A stretch of 64,000 bases of DNA from Acanthornis magna (taxonomy: Eukaryota > Chordata > Aves > Passeriformes > Acanthizidae). The stretch spans positions 2,925,001-2,989,000 of the forward strand of contig JAWUZG010000070.1 in the NCBI GenBank assembly GCA_036785705.1. Reading direction: 5' to 3'. This document shows positions 46,612 to 59,835 of the stretch, in pieces. Both the position numbers and the translations under genes were made by a program. The notes under the pieces were generated by a model that was not told where the DNA came from, did no database searches, and saw only the letters and a list, made by a program, of their open reading frames with translations. Every line of letters begins with the position of its first letter. Position 1 is the first letter of the stretch.

Positions 46612-49600
46612 GTAAGAAGGGGCCGGGGGCGGTGGGGACGGGCTGGAGCCGGGCCCTCCAGGCCCCGCGGAGCCGCTCCCCCGCGCTGAGCCGGTGGCGG
46701 GGCTTGGGGCGGTGCTGCTTCGGCCGCTGCCTGGGCCAGGGGCTCGTTAGGGCTCTCGGAGTTGCCCGGCTCTCTGCCCTGGGTGAGTGAGGCGGGATGA
46801 AGTGTTACCGGCGCCTCTGTCAGCCTGTGTCGGGCTTTTGCCAGCTACTCTGAAAGAAAAAAAAAAAAAGCCCGACGAAATAAAAATCATGATCTTCCTT
46901 GGTGTAAGGCAGTAGATTGGTGTCACGAGTGGAGGTGCAGTGCTGGCAGCTTATGCTGTAGAGCCTCCCCTCGCTGCGGGGTGCTTCACTTGTGCTTCTT
47001 GGTGAACTTGCGCTTTGTCGGACCTCCACTGGGACCTAAGGAAGAGTTATGTGAATTCTTGTAGCCATAGGGTTGACTGGACTTTCTTAGCTTTACTACT
47101 TCACTAGGTGCTGGAATGGGACACCATCAAAACAGCCATATTTGGGTTTTGCTCTGTGTGTGAAACAGTGTGGTGTTCATCTCCCAGAGCTGGTAACTCA
47201 TGTGTAAAGTGTAATTCACTTCCCAGGTCACTGAGCTCAGGGCTAGTGCCGTATATTTCACAGTTACTGAATATTTACAACACGCCACTTTAGATGGTGT
47301 GGGTAAAATAATTAATCTCTGTCATTTTTGTCCGTGTGTTGCTTAGACTATGAGTAAGTATATAGTTTATGCATAAATATACTTGCAAAGTTTCACTGAT
47401 TATGGGCATTTCTTGGTGGAGATTTAGGATGTGGTTTTAACAAGTGCATGCAGCTAATAGTACTAATTGGAATAGGAACATAGAGGTGGCACTTATATTT
47501 GCATTGCTGTCTAGAAACGATTTTCATAGAAAAGTGGATTTGGCACTCAATATTTAGAATGCAGTATTTTGTATTTGTGGTACGAAAATAGTGTCAGGGA
47601 TTAGCCAACTGCATACCTGGTTGCCTAAAGTCCGGGTGGTGCTTGCTGAGTACTACTTCCAAATCATTATGGTCTGACAGAAAGTCATTTCTTGGCAGGG
47701 CTGGTGACAGGATAGAGACTTTAAAAAATAAAAAAATGACAGTAGGCTCTTGAACAAATTCAGGAAGTAACACAGAAAACATGTAGTGGAAAGGAGAGAA
47801 ATTGCATAGTGCTTTGTTCAGTTTAGCACATTATTAGAAGTTTTCTCATAATGCCCTATGTTAAGGGACATTACAGATTTTTTTTTTTCCTTTCTGTAGT
47901 GGGCAGAAACAAATTGATAGCCCTTAAGGCCTTGGGAGCAGGGCAGGTCCAAATTTTAACATGTGACTTGTGCAAATTAGCTTCCTACTTTTGAGTCTGA
48001 AATAAGTTTTCTACCGTTTTCTTTTTCTTCGGCTTTTATGTGGTCTCTTGAATATGGATGCTTAGGATGAGAACTGATAAATCTGCCACATCTTGAGAAA
48101 AGTCTCCAAGCCAAGTCTGGAGTGGGTCAGTAGGGGGGACCCAAAGGGGCCTGGAGGATAAGAAAGTGACAGGTGGCGCAAGTGCAGGGTTGGGGAAGCA
48201 GGGACGTCAGGGAGGGCGGGCTGGTCTCTCACAGTTCCTCTGAGTGTCGGGGAGCAGCTGGGCTCTAACAGGGTGCGTGTGGAGCAGGTGTGCGCCCTGG
48301 GCTGCCGGGTGGGAAGGGCACTGTGCCTGAGTGTCCAAGTGACACTCAAGTGCTCCTAACTGACACAAGGGTTTATGGATCAAGAAGTAGCTTTTTATGT
48401 AGGAATAACTTGTTGACAATCAATCCCTTCCCTTAGTAACAATTAATAGTAAGAATTGTGTTTTACTGCTGTTATATTAGTCATGTTGCTATCTGTAATT
48501 AATGCTGAGCACTATGAATCCCCTGCTTCACAATCTTCCTCTTGACAGGGCAGAGGAGAAAACTTGGTTTTTTTCCTCTCCTGTTTGCACTAGGCTTTTT
48601 TTCCTGAAATCCAGTTAAACTGATGGTCTTAAACTTGTCAGGTCGTTCCTATTACTCAGTGCTGATGAAATAGCATTTCAGATATTCATGTCTGAGTTAA
48701 AGCTTGTGTTATGAAACGTGAATGATACATTGTTAATGAATCTAATGAACTTAACAAATCTATTTAAGAGAAGCTATATAGTGTTCCATTAGCAGTGGTG
48801 TAGTATATTGTATTTGTATTAGCTATTAGAGTTCATAGCATTATATGCCTATTTTATGCAAGCTGTTTAATCCCTACCTTCTTTCCAGATTTTGCTCTGA
48901 GTAGTCTTAGGAAGGCAGCTCCTGGTAAGTGGAGGAGTGGGAGTAGTGATGCCAAAAAGCTCAGGTTGTAATGACCTTCCTGTGCTGCAGTGATGGATCT
49001 TTGGGTAGGTTTCTCATGTTGGTACAGGGGTTGCCCTCAAGATGCTTTTATGTGGTCTTTGACAAAATGGTTTTATTACAGTGTTCTAAAGGCAGAAATG
49101 TGCAGCATTATAATCCAGTCATTTTGAATAAAGTATAATTCTGTCTAAAGGAAATGCATCCTTTTGACTAAAGAAGGTGTGAAGGTGAAGAGCTGTAGTT
49201 ATTACACTGATGAGTGGTTTCTTTTGTTCTAAACACCTCTATTCTGTTGTGACTTCTTGGCCTCCATAACCCAGTGGTCAGTATGTTGTTGGATGGAGGT
49301 ATGTTTTTTACTTTTTTTTCTCAGAGATGGGGAAAAAGCAGTTCATTTGGCTAAGGTTTGATGTGGAGAATTAGTTCCTGTCCATTTTGAGGGCATGTTA
49401 GAAATACATGGAATAAATGACTGATATGGAGTGAAGGCCTTGTCTATGTATCATTTTGTTGAACCAGAGTATTTGCAGTGCAGCTGAAGTTTGGAAAATG
49501 AAATCTAATAAAAATGTGGAGAGTTCTCTGTTGAAAGTTACAGGTGGTACATGGGGAACTCCACTTATGGCAACGTGGCCAGGTATGAAACATGTTTTTA

Positions 49601-50188
49601 ACATGATCTCAAATGTCAATGCAAAACAGTTTATGTTGTGAAGAGTAAAAAGGAAAGTGAAAATTAGTAAGTTCCCAAAATATTTTTGTTTTACATGGGG
49701 AGGAGGTAGAAAGATGTAACTTGACACAGTGGTACTACTTACTTAATTGTTTGCCTTGACTTAGACTTCACTAAGTCCTTTTTGCTTAAGAGCTGCAGTA
49801 AAAGGGATTTGTCTGCATACTGTAAAGGTAGGCATTGGAAGATGCTGATTTATCTTATTGTCTGGATTGCTTGGCAGGGTTTGAGATGTTTAAGCTGAAT
49901 AAATAAACAAAGATTTTTCCTGGTTCTAAGTTGTCTTTGTACCGTGAGCACACCAAAGAGGTTATGGTAAATGTTGTAATTGAGCATATGGGTATGTTTT
50001 TAACAAGTGCAGATGAAGCAAGAAAGATAAAATTACAGCTGTTTAAAAAAAAGTGCAGTGGACTCTCCAGCTTCCTTCTCAAACTCGACTGGCATGGTTT
50101 GGAAGCTGATTTGTGGGCAGGGAAGGATGGTCATCATCTGCTTTTTGTTTACATTCAGAATTGATTAATGCAGCCGTGGGGCACATGC

Positions 50189-50270
50189 TGTTGCATCTTA
50201 CAAAAATAGTGATCCCCCTAATAAAGTAGTGTTGCATCTTAGAAAAATAAACTAGTGTTCCCCCAGCAGT
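50189..50270. repeat. Degenerate two-copy 41-bp direct repeat
   Basis: tgttgcatcttacaaaaata (50189-50208) recurs as tgttgcatcttagaaaaata from 50230. Each is followed by a similar agtg..ccccc block. The period is 41 bp, with several mismatches. It is an old local duplication inside BMP2K intron 1. Confidence 0.8.
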
Positions 50271-53200
50271 TCCCCCACTTGCCAGCCAGTGCATTGCTAA
50301 TGAGCGTGGAGGTGAGATGCCAGGCACTTAGAAGAAGTGAGTAGTTCTGTGTGCCCCTTGCTCCCAGAAGTACCCAAAGGGGATGTAAAGTAGCTCTTCA
50401 GTGTCTGGAAGTTCTGGACAGCAAAAAGTGAACATGACATGTTACTGCTCTAGTGCTGCAGCTTTACTTTGCCCTGCTGTATGTGGAAAGAAGTTGTGTG
50501 ATAGTGGGTACACTGGTTTATTTTTTGTCATCCAGGCTGATAAAGCAGTGTGTCGGGAGCAGTGGTGTTGAACCTCTGCTGCTGTAGCTTAGGAGGCTGT
50601 TGCTTTTCTAAGTGACCTTGTGTCTAGGACAAGAGAGGCAGGGAAAAAGCCACTCAAGTGGTGTAAAGTTCATTAGCTAGGTGCTTCATTAGGTACTTAA
50701 AAGCTCATTAGTTAATGTTTGTATAACAGAATGTTTGCTTTGTTTAATAAATGTGGTGGTTATAGCATAGTATTCTGTGAAAAGGAATCTCTCAACAGGG
50801 AGAAAAAGTGAAAACTTTATAAAACTGGAAATGGCATGCTCTCTTTTATCATTTATCTCACAGTGCAAGCTCTTGGAGTCACTACTGGTGAACCAGCTGT
50901 AAAGCCCCAGCCCACTTGGCAGGTTTAAGGGAAGGTAGTTTGGTTCATTCTGGGTTGTGTGCAGAGAAACAAACAGATTCTCAGGAGGTTCAATAACAAA
51001 CTGGTCATTAATCCACAGAGGGTCAGTGGCTTTCTCCCCATTTACTCTCTCTGAGGGTCAGCTTGACTTTCTCCAGGAGAAAACTTTCCAAGAGATCTGC
51101 ATTACAGCAGGCTGTGGGTCAGTCACTGCATTCTGGATAAGGGAGCGGGTCAGTCACTGACATTTTGGTGTGGACCAGAGGCTGATGGAGCCTCAAGGGG
51201 GGCAGAGGAGAGCAGTGGTCACCCTACCTATGCAGAGCTCACCCTGTTACCCCCACACACTTCCCACGTGGCTGTTTTGAGCCAGTCAACTATTCCTCTG
51301 GTATCCTACCCCAGTGAAGAAATGAGCTTCTTGTGAGCTCAACTGTGCTACTTCAGCTGTGTGCAGTCTTTGCAAGTACTTGGTAGCTCTTAGGATTTGG
51401 TTTTCCTTACATTCGCACCATTCTAGTCAAGGCCTAAGAAAAATGTCACCTTAATGGAGAGGAATCCCGGTCCTGCTTTGTGAGATCTTGTGCTCTGCGT
51501 TTGTAGATAGGTGTGCTGCTTATTTAAATTCTTCCAAAATGCTCTTGAAATTAAGGTAGTCTTCAAAGTTCTACTGTTTTTTCTTTCTTTTTTCTACCTT
51601 ATGTCTCAGCAATAGTTCAGTTATTAATCCAAATAAACAAACTTTGTGTTGTGCATAATGTTCTCTTTGCTTTTGTTAACCCCCACCTCAATTAACTTCT
51701 CATACCATCATTTTTGGTCCCTAGAGCGAGGTATTGGGAGGATTTGCAGCTCCAGCAGCTGCTGTAAATTCAGGAGCATGCTGCTGTACAGCAGATGCTG
51801 CTTCATCTCCTGTCAGGGTGGGGCTTGTTTGTTGTGCTCTGTTCTGGAGAGGTAAACAGAGAGGTGCCATTGTAATGGATCTGTGAACTTGAATACTTCC
51901 AAGTGTTTCCATGTAGTGTGGGCCCAGTTTCTAACTCTGGGAGAGCTTATTTCTGTGGCAGGTGCTATGAATATACCTAGTGCAGGGTCACTTCTGTTGT
52001 GACTGTGGTGTGGTAGTCTTCTCCTATGAGGCAAGCTGACATGTACAGTACTGATCTTCATTAATTTGGTTATTGCATGTGGCTTGCTGCTCTTTGCAGA
52101 AGCTGCTGTTCGATTTTCAGTTGTAATCTAGCTCAGTTGTGCAGGTGGATTATGAGCTGGAAGGCTGTCTGGAAAGCTAACTTGTGGAATTTGAGTTGGG
52201 TTTGGTCATGTCGATTTTTTTCCAGAGTGTTAACATTTCTGAATCTGTTTGCACATGACTGTAAAGGTCAAGCCTGTTACTCTGTCTCAAGCAGTTTTGC
52301 TTTGCTTATATTGGAGTAGCAGATTTGGTTTGTTGAGTTCAAGATACAAAGGAGAAAAAGCAGAGTGAATACTTGAAACTGACTTTTGTTTTTGCTGAAA
52401 GTTTAATACAATACACACGAAGCTCTTGTGCTCTCCCAAAAAGTCATAGCTGCCATACATCAAGTGTATCTGCAGATTGGCCGGTGCTGAGATCCTAGAA
52501 CAGCTTTTGATTTTTGTGTGGTGAAAGATGGGGAGCCTGTGCTGTATTGCTTGGAGGTTTTGTTGGGACTTTCCAAGCCTCGTGAAGGCAGCTCACAGTG
52601 TGAAAAAAGAGAGTTGTTTAGCTAGTGCAGGGTGTAGCTGTGTTCTGTGTAATGAGCAGGCAAACGAAAAGCAGTTCGGGGATTTGTATGTGTTCCTTGT
52701 CTTACATCAATATGCAGGTGAAGGTGTACTTTTGTGTAACACAGTGCACAGAATGAAAGCTGTAACTCTGTTCGGTTAGTCACACATCTGGTGTGCTGAC
52801 CACTGTGGTGGCACTTGGGCCTAACAGTTGCTCTTGCTGTGCTCTCCAGAGCTCCTGTGTGCCTCTGGGACATGGGTGGAGAAATGAACAGGTTGGGAAA
52901 CATCTGTAGGCTGACAAAGACGTCTATTGTACAGCTAGGGCCAAGTTCAGCTCTTAGGACATGTGGTCTAATGCTCTTTGATTATCCAGTTATTAGTCCT
53001 TGCATGCCCTGTGGACACTCCTTCCTGCTTCGTGTGTACATGGACGGGTCATGTTACACCTCTGTTAACTGCACACAGTTCTATTCCTTTTTAAGGATGT
53101 CATCCCTTTAATTTTTATGTGGCCGGAAGTAGTTAAATAAAGAGGAAGTACTTGGGAATCTAGTAATTCTGAGTTAAGTTTTCAGGCTGGTGGTCAAGAG

Positions 53201-55010
53201 TTAGATGGTTAGAGGAGTAGAAGATTGATTTTTAGCAGTATCATGTTAATATCATACAGAAACTTAAGCCATCTTTCCTTTGCCAAATTTTGAGGAAAGA
53301 CAGGTATGCCAATGCATGTGCCATCTACTTGCCTTTTTCCTTGCAGATGTGTTTTGGTAAATGCTAATACTATGCTAATATTACAGTACTTGTAAAGGGA
53401 GGGTATGTGTGTGGGTATGTTGCACGAGGAAGCTCCGGGACACCCTCACAGGGTAAGTCAGCATGGAAAAATGAAGCTGTGTCTGAGAAGGACATGGCCT
53501 GGCTTCAAAAGAAGCTGTGCAGTATCGTAAAGATTTTTTGGTATGTTTTACTGGTTTAACTGAAAATGTATTTTTTCTTTTTTTTGTCAAATCTCAATGT
53601 TTTGCATGTCAGTATGGAAAAGAAAAATTGTTGGCTAAAAGCAGTAGAATTCCTTTTCAGACAGATGTTAACTAGAAACCAGTAATTGTGGGAAGAGGGA
53701 ATTACGTATTTCTCTGGGCTGTTGTTAGTGTAATAGCAGAGCTGTCAGTCATTAACCCCTATGTTACCCCCAGGGAAGGGTTCCTCCAGTGGTTCTGTGC
53801 ATGGAGAACTGAAGTTAGTGCCAGGGATGGGGCTCAGTCTCTAGGGAGCAGTGCAATCACAGGCCCACTTGGCTTTTGCAGCAGGAAGAATGAGCATGTC
53901 ATGTTACATAAGCATGTTAACTGTGTGAGCTCAGCTGCCTTTCCAGCTGTAGATGTTGGTTTGGTCTGTAAATGTGCACATGTGCTCTTTGATGGGTGTC
54001 TCACTTGCAGCTGAATAGATTTCACCTCTGGTTCAGAGGGAGGGTGTTGGAGGTGCTCGCTTAGCTTGTGTTGCTTGTCTCCGGCATTGCTTTGGTTTAC
54101 AGTGGTTTTTTTTGTCTTCATTTTCCTAATTCCTTAACCTTGTGCTATATTTTACTTGCTGTAGCTATTTTTTGCCTCTGTAATATTCCAGCTAAGCAGG
54201 CTGCCACAGTTGAAGGAGTTGGTAAGCAGAACTGCGTTAACTGACACCATCAATGCTCTGTGCCTGCCAAAGTGCAGTGTGTGAGAGCTGGGTGACAGCT
54301 TGGGGACTAACCTGGAACACAGGCAGGGTCAATTGCCTGGCTGTAACTTGATTGCTTCAGATGCTGTCCTTTTCCTGGGAAACTGATTTGCAAGCATCTA
54401 TTTTGAAATGGAAGGTTTTCCTCATTGGTGTTCTTAGGTTTAGTTTAAAAACTGTTAATATGCTGGATGAATAGCTGCTTCCTGACGTGTCTGGGATATT
54501 TGCCTGTTAGTGATGCCTGGAGCTGGCAGTCTGAGGGTAGTTTGCAGGTCCCAGTGGTGCCAAGCAGCAGTGCCCCAGTGCAGGTCACGTCACCTCTGGT
54601 CTGCTGATGTGCTGCGGCAGAGATGACTTGTCCTGCATTTTCTTCTCCAGTGGATGGAGAATGTGGTGAGCGTGAAACCCCTGCTCTCCTCAGAGGAGAG
54701 GTTCTGTATTTCTTGGCATCATTGTCTAGCTGCTGACAAGAAAAGAGCATGAATTCCTCTTCTCCTGCTTTCCTGGTTGTCTTGGGGATGGATTTCAGTC
54801 TCTGAGTGTTTGCCTCCTGGTTAAGAAGGTATGAACCTTTCCCATCCTCTTCACATTCACGTTACTCGCTCACACTTGCCTAGGTTGGTAGCTTTTTTCT
54901 AGTTCCAGTGGGGTGTCTTGGATATGGGTGGGTTCATCTGTGAAACTGGGTCTCTGAAGAGAGGCAGGGTGGAGGAAAATAGAAATGTGAAGGTTGTGAA
55001 CTGGAAATTT

Positions 55011-55024
55011 AAAAAAAAAAAAAA
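55011..55024. repeat. A14 homopolymer
   Basis: Fourteen adenines between ggaaattt and gcttga. No retroposon body was recognised beside it. Confidence 0.9.
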
Positions 55025-55339
55025 GCTTGATCCTAGGGGGCTGTGTCTTTTGGTTTGATAGCAGAAAGCATGCTGCTTTGTCCTTGAGCAGCAGGAACCC
55101 AGGTATTAAAGCAGTCTTGTCTAGTGGAACTGAAAATTGGCAGACTTGGACTGTTCTCCCTGAAAAGGTAGGAGAGTCTTCCCTCAGCCTTACTTGTCAT
55201 TATGTCCACCTTGCTTCTGAGGCCGGTGGTGAAAGTACCGAAGAAATGGTTATAGAGACTCCAGTGAGAGTTGAACACCTCTGAGCAGTCTTTATCTTGC
55301 TCGTCAAGAGGTGTCAAAGCTGTGAAAAGCATCACATCG

Positions 55340-55465
55340 CTTGTGGGTATGTCATTTTTCTGCAGATGGAGAAACAAAGGAAGAGGAAGGGATTTGCCCC
55401 GAGTCATACGGGTCTGTACAAGAGATATGGGTAGAGTTTGGAACATCCTGACGCTGTGATGGGTT
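55340..55465 (-). mobile_element. MIR-like SINE relic, reverse orientation
   Basis: tcatttttctgcagatggagaaac (about 55352-55375) is followed by aaaggaagaggaagggatttg, then ccccgagtcatacgggtctgtac. These match in order the reverse-complemented MIR blocks that read approximately as a cattttacagatg, a gagaaactgagg and a cccaaggtcacacag segment. The copy is diverged but collinear. It lies in intron 1, antisense to BMP2K. Confidence 0.6.
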
Positions 55466-56559
55466 CTTCAGCATCCCTTCTGTAACGTGCTGTGCCTTAA
55501 TTGCCACACACAAAACCAAGAAAGGAATTCTGATGTTACAGGGCTTGAGGAAATTTTATTCAGAGTCATGTATGTGTTGGGTTTCCTTCCAAACTTGCAC
55601 ATTATCTTAATGGATGAATTTGTTCCTGTGGTGCCTAGAAACTTCAATAGGCAAGTCTCTACAAGTTATGCGCCGAAACATAGGAATGGTCCAATTCCTG
55701 GTTTATTTCAGTTCTGTTGAACTGACTCATTTTTTAGAAGTTGTTACTCGGGCTGTGATTTTTATCTGTGCATCTTGTCTTTTAGTAGCAGTTGTAATGA
55801 GTAATTGTTGCAGCATTTTGCCTCTTATGAAACAAAAAATAACTTTGGAAGTCAGTGATTAATATGACATTTTCTTATGTTCTTTTGTAATTCCTGCAGG
55901 TTAAAAAACCGCAGGAAGAGAAATTCTCTTTTATTTAGAGAAATTGTTGCTAAACAAGTTTTTTCTTGTTCTGGATAATTTACTTGCATATAGCTATAAA
56001 AATGATACAGAGCAAATAGATCATTAAAGAATACAAAATGCGAAATTATACTCTGCTGACATGTATGTATAAGAACCTGACCTGAATACAGTATGTGTTC
56101 ATGAGACTAGAATAGGAAGAGTGAATGAAATTTAGTGCGTCAGCATTAGAGATGGGATTGGTTCTGGTTTGTGCATCATGTGCAGCAAAATAAATTGTTT
56201 GGAAAAAAGCAAATGAAATAATTGCATCCTCTGAGCCTTGCTGTGTCTCCATAGAGCTCTGTAGCACAGTTTGCATCTGTAGAGTTGAGACCTTCAACTT
56301 GAGGTGAGTTTAGATGGATTATCACTTGGCTTTTACTTCATGACAACTTGTGGAAGCAGCAGGAGGATTATTTGCTCCCAGAATGAGCTATGCAGAGGTT
56401 TCTTAAGCAGTCTAAACATAGAAAAGCAAGTTTATATTTTTTTGGCAACTCAAAAAGAAGCAATGTGCTGCGTCTTATTTGGTTTAGTCTTGTAGTCTTC
56501 AAGTTCCTTCAGTCCTGGTGTGATTTACAGTATTATCCTCCCAGCCTTGTGCTTTCTTG

Positions 56560-56587
56560 AAATATTTGATTTCTCCATCAAATATTT
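56560..56587. repeat. Perfect inverted repeat (11-bp arms, 6-nt loop)
   Basis: aaatatttgat (56560-56570) pairs with atcaaatattt (56577-56587) across the loop ttctcc. It is AT-rich and would be transcribed in the BMP2K pre-mRNA. Confidence 0.88.
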
Positions 56588-57539
56588 TATTCCTTTCTTA
56601 TGACTTGCTGTTTGGTTAAACTGACATCAAATTGTGTAGCTGTGTTTTTAAGAGGAGGCTTTTCCTCAAGGACATCTTTGAGTTTAGATGGTAGTTGGAT
56701 CCTAACACTTTCATTTTCTGGGACTTGCCCCAAACTAGTTTCCAGATCAGTCCTTTTAATAAATAACTGCCTTTTTCTGAGTTATTGCTGTTGACTGGCT
56801 TGTTCTTGAAACACAGGAGGTGTATGAGAGGTGTTAAATTATTTTGATAATCTTGACTCTGATGTTTGGAATTCTGTTGCCATTGCAGCGTAGCTTGTTG
56901 ATTTAAAATGATCAAGCTGCTTAGACTGTTACTAAATTCCATGTATCTTTTGAAATCGTCTAATGTCACAGTGTGAAGTTTGGAATCCCAAGCACAGAAG
57001 TGCTGCAAAGTCTTAAGAGATGCTCTATATGCAATTTGAAGTATTCACATGTATTCAGCATGTACCAGATAGAGGTTCAAGAACTGCCTGTACCTATGCA
57101 GGTCCCAAGGAAGAATTTTTTGCCTAAAATGGTTTATAATTCTGTTTATTGGTGTAAGCAGGTTGGATCTCAGATATTATGCATATAAAGTTTACTGGTC
57201 CTCTGTTGTTCCTATGCCAGGTAAGTCTGTATCTGAGCATACTTCTTTGGTATGACAGAGGTTAAATATACACCAGTATTTGCAGACAGCTAAAGAATAT
57301 GAGGTAAAATAATGAAAATCCTTCTTAATTATTCATACTGGGTATTTTAGCTCTAATTCCAGCCAGTTAGTCTAGTTTTGGTCATGCTTTTGGATTAAAT
57401 GGTCAGCGAATTATGTTCAGATGTGAAGGTGAGTGAAACTGTAGGTTCTTCCTAGCCATGAAGGGATGGGGCTTCATCTTACTAATTTATATGTGTAAGA
57501 TGTCTTAGAAAAGGAGGAAACCAGAGAATCTTCCTGTGC

Positions 57540-57830
57540 CATCTGCCTCAGTCTGAAGTGCCACTGGCGTTAAAAGCGGCTTGGTTTGCGTCTGCACGGC
57601 CTGGTGGCTCTCGTCTTTGTGTGGCAGCCAGAGGTGGCACTGGTCCAGGACGCTGTGAAGCAGCCGCTGGGCCGGAGCTGGGCACTGTGTGCGGGGCCTT
57701 GTTCCTGCGCCACGGCAGCTCGGGGGCATTCAGTGCACACTTCGTCGTGGGTGGGGTTAGAGAGCCCTGCTTTGCTTTGCTTTGCTTTGCATTCCTGGCC
57801 TTCTGCGTTGAAATCACAGTTAAGGCAGTG
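57540..57830. other. CpG-enriched patch in intron 1
   Basis: About 15 CpG dinucleotides in 290 bp, far above the flanking intron, and GC-rich. Overlapping open frames on both strands follow from the base composition and show no recognised domain. It could be an internal promoter or enhancer, or a GC-rich repeat of unrecognised family. It ends in a (TTTGC)4 microsatellite. Confidence 0.4.
57771..57790. repeat. (TTTGC)4 microsatellite
   Basis: Four perfect pentanucleotide units. A related array of (GGCTT)3 followed by ggttt occurs at 59966-59985, also in intron 1. Confidence 0.92.
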
Positions 57831-59814
57831 ATTTAAAGGAAAATGAAAGACCAACTATAGAGCAAGTAAGAGTTTGGTAAAAAAAAGGTGTTTGTTTTCT
57901 TACCTGGTTGGTAACTATGGTATGACAATTGAGTCCTGTTCCAAAAGAAGTCGTGGTGGTTGCATATTGGCTATATAATATCTACCTTATATCTATTTTG
58001 TATATCTATGTATTGATTATACTGGAGCTAAAATCAAGCTTTATTAAAAAAAAAGGTAGCAAATGACCTTTGAAATCCATCTGTAAAACTGAATGAATTC
58101 ATACTCCTAACCTCACTGTTGTAGAATGGTGTATTCCATGTTGTCAAGCCTATACGCACGGGTCACATAATTGTCGTGGTTTTCCAACTCACTCTGTTTT
58201 CAGGTCAGAGCAAACTACAGCTGGAGCTAAGTTCAGTGAACAAAGACACAACATGGGGAAGACATTTAAAAGATAAAACTGCTGTTCAAAGATTTTAGGG
58301 GTTTGGGATTTTTTTGTAAACCGTGCTAGTGGATGCTCATTGTAAGTATCTTACCAATGTCTTGGCTAAGTTGAAAAGCTTTCTTGTGAAAAGCACATGA
58401 GTAAGTAGAGGGTAACTTTAATTTTCATAGTCAGTAAATTGAACTGTTGGTGATCTGCTGCTCATGTTCTGTGGTCCTTTGCTTATAGACAGGAAGTGTT
58501 ACTTGACCTAAATACAAGCTTGTGTTAAATATAGTTGTAGAGGTAAATGCATTATTTTTTCCCTGTGAACAGCAAGAGGCGGTGATGACATAATACATGA
58601 AAGTAGTGCAGTGGTTGTGACTAACTCTCAAGCAGCTTGATTGAAGATTGAAATGTTGAGAGGTTTTTGGTCTTTTTCCAGCCAGACTATGAGAAGGCAG
58701 CATCAGCTTTACCCTAAGAAATACAATGTTTTGTCTTGGGTGCATAAGATGTATTCCTTGCAGGGTGCATCAAATGCTTGTGTTTGGTTTGGTTTTGGGT
58801 TTTTTTTGAAGCATGCATTAAATCAGCTGTTTAGCCAATCTGCTTTCATCTTCCTTAGACTACTGCAGGAATTGCAAGTGTGTCTGTTTCAGTAGCTGTG
58901 TTAAATTCAAATAGTTAGGAAATTTATCTGCATTAGGAAGTTGGTGTTTTTTGTTTCTCTAGCAGCCAAGTAGCCAAGGCTGTCAGCAGAAGATGCCATG
59001 GAAGCAGTAGTCAAACATGGCTAGCAAGTCACCTGGACACGAGAAGCTGGTGGGGTGATGATGGGCCGTACCGCAGGACACGGAGCTGTTCCTTTTGCTG
59101 TTCACTAGGCCAAATCTTAAGCATCTCAAGTTTGGCCCCTGATCAAGTCTGGTGCATGGGTGTTAATAAATGCAGAAACTTTTCACAAAAATCTATAGCA
59201 CACCTTAATTCAGCCTTCCCAGCTCACGCAGTAACTTAAGTGTCTTGGGTGCCACAGGCAGTCTCTGGCGCCGCTGTCGGAGCGTTTTTGTGAGGTTGGC
59301 CTGCAGCTGATGCTGGGAGAGCTGGAATCAGGGTGTACCTGCCTGTGACAGAGTAACAGGGCCATTAGCAGAGGTGTGCGTGGCAGACCTGCCTGCTGGG
59401 GCTGCATGGTGATGTCCTGCTGGGGTGTGATTCACAGCTGCTGTTTCCCGTCTGCTGCTGTAGGAGCCGATGCTGATTTGAGGAAAACGGTCCTGCTTGT
59501 CTAAACTAGCCCTGGTAGTCAGATTTCTACATGGTGGGAATTTGTGTGGGCAGTGGGAAAGAGTGCAGTGGTATGTCTCTTGGAATGCATTGTCCACATG
59601 CTTAAAATAAAGCGGAGAAATACTGGACTCCGAAATGTGTGTGTAGAAATGGAGTATTTTAGAAGTAGAGAGCTATTTCTGTTCTTGGTTTGGGGAATGC
59701 TGAGCTCTTGAGCTTGGGAGCAACATCTGTCAAATGTTCTTGCGGATGGAGCTGTGTCTCAGAGCCTTGCATTCATGACTGAGGCTTATGGAGTAAGCTT
59801 TACGGAAAATACCC

Positions 59815-59835
59815 ATGCACGTGTGCACGCGTGCA
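59815..59835. repeat. Alternating purine-pyrimidine tract (Z-DNA-prone)
   Basis: Twenty-one bases alternate purine and pyrimidine without exception, largely as GC, GT and CA steps (core cacgtgtgcacgcgtgca). Such tracts favour left-handed Z-DNA under negative supercoiling. It contains a CACGTG E-box. Confidence 0.8.

Larger units (their letters stand above)
45820..46790. promoter_or_regulatory. CpG-island promoter of BMP2K
   Basis: GC content and CpG density rise abruptly from about 45820 and fall away after about 46790, in contrast to the CpG-poor flanks. Visible sites include ggcgggaaa (E2F-like, 46032-46040) and ttcccgcc (45992-45999). There is a palindromic E-box cggcacgtgccg (46111-46122) and an ETS core cacttccgg (46132-46140). 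GC boxes lie near 46163-46177 and 46207-46214. An NRF1-like gcgcttgcgc sits at 46179-46188. No TATA box is evident. The transcription start probably lies somewhere in 46100-46350, but the sequence alone does not fix it. Confidence 0.88.

Noticed and set aside
45594..46615. Long open frames on both strands through the CpG island (up to 218 codons)
   Set aside because: GC-rich DNA is poor in stop codons. Arginine/proline/glycine/alanine-rich products in several frames at once are typical artefacts. Only the BMP2K frame from 46458 has homology support.
56616..57008. 130-codon minus-strand open frame
   Set aside because: Lies inside BMP2K intron 1, with low-complexity composition and no recognisable domain.
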